Below, piece after piece: positions 60,401 through 64,000 of a stretch of 64,000 nt of DNA. This stretch comes from Ephydatia muelleri. Lineage: Eukaryota; Porifera; Demospongiae; Spongillida; Spongillidae. Position 1 is the first letter of the stretch, and each line of letters starts with the position of its first letter. The translations under genes and the position numbers were made by a program. Location: the NCBI GenBank assembly GCA_013339895.1, contig JABACO010000006.1, positions 4,115,109-4,179,108 on the forward strand, written 5' to 3'. The notes under the pieces are model-generated. The model was not told the DNA's origin, did not search any database, and saw only the letters and a list, made by a program, of their open reading frames with translations.

Positions 60401-61406
60401 ATTTTCCACATGAAAGCATTATACTGTATTACAGTTTACTGACCAGGATTTGGGCATTTATTGATAAGTACATGTACAGTAAATGAATCATATTTCTCCC
60501 AAATAACACGTTAAGCACTAAACCCTCTACAATCAGTGGTATCATTTCAATCATGGCCAGAGGGGTGTGGTCACAGGGTACCTCCCATGTCAATCCACGT
60601 ACATGTACATGCACGGGCAAAAACACTGCCTTATTAGACAATGCAATTGAGATATCCAGGCACTAAGTCTGTCTCTTACGTACTTCATTAATTCACTCAT
60701 AATGACATCAATAAGGTAGCCAAAAACGTGGCATTGACGCTTTTAGGATATATATTTGGGGTTTAGGGTTTAGGGCATTGGGTCGCGCCAAAGGCGCGAG
60801 GGACCAGGTCAATTTGCACCCGGAATCCGAATCCGGTGTCAAAAAGCACCCGTCTTACACTAAAATTTTTTAGCAATGTTTCGGCCGTCAACGACCACTA
60901 AACCACCACTGGACGAGGGCGCCTGCGGCGCCATATTAAATTACCTGAACCCAGGATTGGCAATATCCATATACCCTGCCATACTGAAATGATACCCCTG
61001 ATAAACAGGTCTGCAATAGCGTAGTAAATGTAAGTTTTTTGTAGTGAGCCAGAAGTGAAGTGTATTTTTTTAATCTTACAGGCTACAATATTGTTAAATC
61101 TAATTATATTTTCAGGTCCTCCTGGACGTCCAAATCCTGTACTGGCAAATACCATTGGTCCAGGCATGGTACAAGTGATGGTGAACCCCTCCTCCAGTGG
61201 TGGTCTTCCTACAAGCTACAGTGTCACCATCAGTAATAGCAGCTACATGAATGTGTGCAGCAATTCTACACCAGCTTTTCTCAATGGGTCTGCAATGTTC
61301 ACCTGCAATGGTCTGACCAATAGCACCAACTACACTATCTCAGCAGTGGCCATCAACTGTGCTGGTTCAAGTAATTCAAGTAACCCTACCACAATCTACG
61401 TCTCAT
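46873..61406 (+). CDS. Paralogous Ig/FN3 type I receptor, 5' exons (3' end outside the window)
   Basis: Exon 1, 46873-46924, encodes a 17-codon signal peptide (MEILKLVTFLLICGIRG) with the same GGA-A|GTAAGT donor and length (52 bp) as the minus-strand gene. Exon 2, 52367-52777 (411 bp), is the Ig-like domain, nearly identical to 42647-43057 (INGTAAGL for ISGTAAGV, CNNTD for CNNYD). Exon 3, 61116-61406 (291 bp), is FN3 (GPPGRPNPVLANTIGPG, NSTNYTISAVAINCAGSS) with a clean GTATGT donor. All junctions are phase 1. No stalk or TM exon is seen before 64000, so the gene should continue beyond the window. Intron 1 is 5.4 kb, with pogo-like debris. Intron 2 is 8.3 kb, with hAT debris and minisatellites. 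Joining these exons into one gene is inference from order, phase and homology. Confidence 0.65.
48030..48531 (+). other. Unrecognised reading-frame debris
   Basis: Two open stretches (about 48030-48197 and 48322-48528), the second with FICHCNLCRMQGNMHGH, a His/Cys cluster. Stops separate them. Possibly a decayed transposon protein; no family recognised. Confidence 0.25.
49060..49660 (-). pseudogene. Pogo/Tigger-like transposase remnant
   Basis: The minus strand reads, in broken frames, FMNHRGMGMTKQKEEVLQSAK then KEEGSTFKGHSANK, like the CENP-B-type HTH region. After stops comes CDFINLDETLIVLDPTQ then HVAVVCGTKRVSNLSG, like the first catalytic Asp and GTK motif of DDE_1 transposases. There are several stops and frame changes and the later catalytic motifs are not found. 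Lies in intron 1 of the plus-strand receptor. Confidence 0.5.
51640..51730. repeat. GT/TTTGTG-rich microsatellite
   Basis: Interrupted GTGTGTG and GTTTTTGTGTTTG repeats. Confidence 0.85.
52872..53108. mobile_element. Hairpin MITE (AACTGTTAGTTTTCG family), copy 2
   Basis: Inverted arms with CTGTTAGTTTTCGTA...and TACACAAAAACTAACAG. It sits directly downstream of the Ig exon, as copy 1 does in the minus-strand paralog, so the insertion predates the inverted duplication. More diverged from its own palindrome than copy 1. Confidence 0.8.
53838..54045. repeat. Hairpin with about 100-bp arms
   Basis: GATTGTGGGGAAACCTGTAC, ATCATCAGTTTACATTATAC and ACTTTATATGTAGTTGT at the left recur inverted at about 53958-54045. 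Confidence 0.85.
54085..54290. repeat. Dispersed repeat, copy 1
   Basis: Shares AGAAGATACTCC-TGAGT, GTAGTCTTCCCACT and flanks with 59930-60150. In each copy a different purine-rich stretch (GGTGGTGGGGGTGG here) has expanded at the same place. Confidence 0.7.
54284..54408. repeat. GT microsatellite
   Basis: (GT)n with TGTACATG and TTGTG interruptions, then a pure tract of about 60 bases. Translated frames across it are artefacts. Confidence 0.95.
54920..55215 (-). pseudogene. hAT-like (DUF4371/ZNF862-type) transposase fragment
   Basis: The minus strand reads LMLDESTDYPLLTAKDDK, then after stops MMGFGSDGATVMTGRVTG and LETIHCVAHRLALACSQAG. DEST, GSDGA and HCxAHRLxLA are diagnostic of hAT-family transposases and their domesticated ZNF862/ZMYM-like relatives. 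About 10 residues between VTG and IHC are missing and several stops occur, so it is dead. Within intron 2 of the plus-strand receptor. Confidence 0.75.
55664..58056. repeat. 33-bp minisatellite, about 72 copies
   Basis: Units of GATGGGACCTAGAGATGTGG-CTAGTAGATGGCT over 2.4 kb, with common G/A variants (GGGACC/GGAACC) and single-base deletions concentrated around 56560-57130. The 33-bp period keeps frames open on both strands (an 11-residue repeat), interrupted exactly where units have indels, which argues against coding selection. Confidence 0.97.
58686..59095. repeat. About 60-bp minisatellite, seven units
   Basis: Degenerate units of CCCATTTAAGGCCCTCCCAA + GTTTGGCCACACCCAGGCAT + ATTTTTCCGGCTAAGCGGCTTAA. 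Confidence 0.9.
59930..60150. repeat. Dispersed repeat, copy 2, with purine-rich expansion
   Basis: Counterpart of 54085-54290. Between TGAGTAGGAG and GTAGTCTTCCCACT lies a GGGGAGAGGGTGGTGAGG array of about 110 bases. Confidence 0.75.
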
Positions 61407-61751
61407 GTATGTGTAAGGTTTACTGCTATTTAATACCTTGCGCATGTGCACATGCATTTTACTATGCATCTGTTTCGACCCTATGCATGCAATCAGTATT
61501 CTTGCATAGCAAGGTACTGTACCATGCTGTCATGTGTGTGATTGCACACCTGTAGTTCCATGACAAGTTCAGCATTAATAGTTACATGTAGGTTTTGATT
61601 TATAAATAAGTATTCAACTACTATTGTATAGTCCCACTGGTAAAATCAGTATCTGTGTTAGTGTTGATTCTTATGTAATGTCTTATAATAGACAATGAAA
61701 CCTCTCAATCTGATTGGCCAAATGCAGGAATCTGATTTTCGTAAAAATCTG

Positions 61752-62655
61752 AGTGCCAGTGTCTGGGTATTCTAGGTGCCAGTGTCTGGATATTCTAGGT
61801 GTCAGTGTCTGGATATTCTAGGTGCCAGCGTCTGGATATTCTAGGTGCCAGCGTCTGGGTATTCTAGGTGCCAGTGTCTGGATATTCTAGGTGCCAGTGT
61901 CTGGATATTCTAGGTGCCAGTGTCTGGGTATTCTAGGTGCCAGTGTCTGGGTATTCTAGGTGCCAGTGTCTGGATATTCTAGGTGCCAGTGTCTGGATAT
62001 TCTAGGTGCCAGCGTCTGGATATTCTAGGTGCCAGCGTCTGGGTATTCTAGGTGCCAGTGTCTGGATATTCTAGGTGCCAGTGTCTGGATATTCTAGGTG
62101 CCAGTGTCTGGATATTCTAGGTGCCAGCGTCTGGATATTCTAGGTGCCAGCGTCTGGGTATTCTAGGTGCCAGTGTCTGGATATTCTAGGTGCCAGTGTC
62201 TGGATATTCTAGGTGCCAGTGTCTGGATATTCTAGGTGCCAGCATCTGTGCCAGCGTCTGGGTATTCTAGGTGCCAGCATCTGGATATTCTAGGTGCCAG
62301 CATCTGGATATTCTAGGTGCCAGCGTCTGGCTATTCTAGGTGCCAGTGTCTGGGTATTCTAGGTGCCAGCGTCTGGATATTCTAGGTGCCAGCATCTGGA
62401 TATTCTAGGTGCCAGCGTCTGGATATTCTAGGTGCCAGTGTCTGGATATTCTAGGTGCCAGTGTCTGGATATTCTAGGTGCCAGTGTCTGGATATTCTAG
62501 GTGCCAGTGTCCAGATATTCTAGGTACCAGTGCCTGGATATTCTAGGTGCCAGTGTCCAGATATTCTAGGTACCAGTGTCTGGATATTCTAGGTGCCAGT
62601 GTCAGGATATTCTAGGTACCAGTGTCTGGATATTCTAGGTGCCAGTGTCTGCCAG
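61752..62655. repeat. 23-bp minisatellite, about 39 copies
   Basis: Units TCTGGATATTCTAGGTGCCA-GTG with phased variants (GTG/GCG, GATATT/GGTATT). Variants recur in blocks: a higher-order pattern of several units repeats near 61800-62060 and 62090-62160, indicating expansion by multi-unit duplication. It starts about 350 bp after the FN3 exon donor. Confidence 0.95.
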
Positions 62656-63088
62656 GGTATTCTACAGTAGAATACTCGCCCTTTGGTTAGCTCTAAATGT
62701 AATCATGCAATAACCAATAATACAGTGTACACAATGAATATGCATGCAGGAATAAGTTACTTTGGTCCATATTAAACACTACGGATGGGCAAGAATTGAA
62801 ATTACATGTATATCCTTGTATCATTACAGAGCTCTGCATTGTATACAGTCTTTTTTTTTCTTACTTTTAGGATAAATCTTTGCAGCCAATACTGAGGTTC
62901 AGTACGGTTTTTATAGGATCACTACAGTACCACTTGTTCCTTGTCCATTCATTCCAAACGTGAACACAGTAATTTGTGTCTAAACTAGTCTTTTTAGACA
63001 CACCAGCAGCTATGGCATTTCTATTTCTTTGTCTGTCTTTGGGACTGAAAACGATCAATTGTCAGGCAAATTAGGCAAATTGGCGGCA

Positions 63089-63158
63089 GAGAGATCTACG
63101 TGATTTTGAATATCCCGAGTTATCACTCTGGATATTCCAAATCACGTAGATCTCTCGG
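63089..63158. repeat. Hairpin
   Basis: GAGAGATCTACGTGATTTTG at the left is inverted as CAAATCACGTAGATCTCTC at the right; total about 70 bases. Confidence 0.85.
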
Positions 63159-63333
63159 TTTCAGTGTCTAACGATTATGGCAATCGCCACTACTGTGATT
63201 AATTGTGATAAATTTTGTTTCCACATTAAGTTATATGGTTGTGTGATATCAAAATGGTGAGCTTGAATGCTCTCTCCATTTGAAAATGAAATGGCCTCGG
63301 AAGCCGGCGCTATCAATAAAACCATCTGGAATG

Positions 63334-63415
63334 ACATCCCAAACCATCACTGACATCCCAAACCATCACTGACATCCCAAACCATCACTGGCATACCAAA
63401 CCATCACTGGCATCC
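63334..63415. repeat. 19-bp tandem repeat
   Basis: About four copies of GACATCCCAAACCATCACT with variants. The segment that follows (to about 63485) resembles 27535-27635 downstream of the other plus-strand FN3 exon. Confidence 0.85.
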
Positions 63416-63865
63416 CTGCTGCTGACTCCTGTTGAGCAAGAGTTCTGCGTATCTGTAGCCATGGAGGCTTGTCATCCACCTTCCAATATGGTATACCATC
63501 ATACAAATCATCACGCATATTAGTTCCAACGTCCATGATGTATACTCCAACAGCAGCACATCTTTATTGGAGAGGTTCCGCCATCATGCCCCTAACACAA
63601 TGCCTGTGCATTACTACCTGCCAAATCATGACGAGTAGCCTCTAAGTACTGTTCATCTTCTCACCTTGTAATAACCTTGCAGTTATATTTCTGTGCCCTA
63701 CCAGCTCTCAGCGGACAGCCTACCTTCACTGGATGAAGTCTTTACTCTGAAGTGTTCTCTCATCTATTTCGATCTTCCCAGGTATAAGCCTGCCTTTGCA
63801 CATATTCTGGCATCCTGCCTGCCTGTGCAGGTGTTCTGTTATCCTCCCATACTCACCTCTCAGCA

Positions 63866-63945
63866 ACAGAATGATTCATGCTATGTCTAAGGCACTTTCC
63901 TTCAAAAGGAAAGTGCCTTAGACATAGCATGAATCATTCTGCCCC
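63866..63945. repeat. Near-perfect palindrome with 37-bp arms
   Basis: CAGAATGATTCATGCTATGT...GCACTTTCC is followed after about 5 bases by its exact complement ending CATGAATCATTCTG. It would extrude as a cruciform or encode a hairpin RNA. Confidence 0.9.
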
Positions 63946-64000
63946 CTGATCAGCAAATGTGTTTGTGTTCTGTTCAAAGCAGACATCTTCTGTCCCTCCA

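Noticed and set aside
60755-60776. Telomere-like GGGTTTAGGGTTTAGGG
   Set aside because: Only two to three units of a TTTAGGG motif in ordinary sequence; too short for an interstitial telomere.
61752-62655. CRISPR-like array of regularly spaced repeats
   Set aside because: Units abut without unique spacers and the DNA is plainly eukaryotic; it is a minisatellite.

Overview
The window is nuclear DNA of an animal, most likely a marine invertebrate and probably a sponge. This placement is inference. Coding regions are split by short GT-AG introns (about 50-90 bp). Non-coding DNA is AT-rich, full of ACATGTAC-type motifs, and crowded with microsatellites, minisatellites, hairpin MITEs and broken transposons. 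There are no operons, rRNA, tRNA or CRISPR arrays.

Region 1 (1-11.9 kb). An unrecognised multi-exon minus-strand gene (131-1410) lies head-to-head with a plus-strand multi-exon gene (1541-6426). The plus gene's C-terminal half resembles a transposase-associated family abundant in mushroom-forming fungi and also present in marine animals. It is broken by a frameshift and by a 2.5-kb Ty3/gypsy LTR element (2813-5332) with a CTAC target duplication. That element has itself lost protease and reverse transcriptase. A RING-finger gene with one internal stop follows (7505-8729).

Region 2 (11.9-22.4 kb). A four-exon gene for an rve-type (DDE) integrase-core protein. Its first introns are under 90 bp, but the third is 9.1 kb and carries two consecutive large inverted repeats, minisatellites and MITEs.

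Region 3 (23-25.5 kb). A duplicated segment and two large 14-bp minisatellites.

Region 4 (25.6-64 kb). A cluster of related type I membrane receptors built from signal peptide, an Ig-like domain, a fibronectin type III (FN3) domain, a short Ser/Thr/Pro stalk, and a transmembrane segment with a tyrosine-containing tail. All junctions are phase 1, so the modules can be duplicated and shuffled. One apparently intact gene on the minus strand (34996-43406) encodes about 354 residues. A near-identical paralog starts head-to-head from it (46873) and runs off as an at least three-exon plus-strand gene to 61406 and beyond. A decayed third copy lies on the plus strand at 25.6-28.9 kb, and extra FN3, Ig and stalk exon fragments mark tandem duplication of parts of the intact gene. 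The introns hold a piggyBac-like element nested in a palindrome, a CHC-zinc RT-element remnant, pogo/Tigger-like and hAT-like transposase fragments, several MITE families and 23-, 33- and about 60-bp minisatellites.

The receptor cluster is the most interesting part: small, secreted-pathway, modular, tandem and inverted multi-copy genes with conserved exon phases, as expected of a diversifying recognition family. The function is not known from the sequence.
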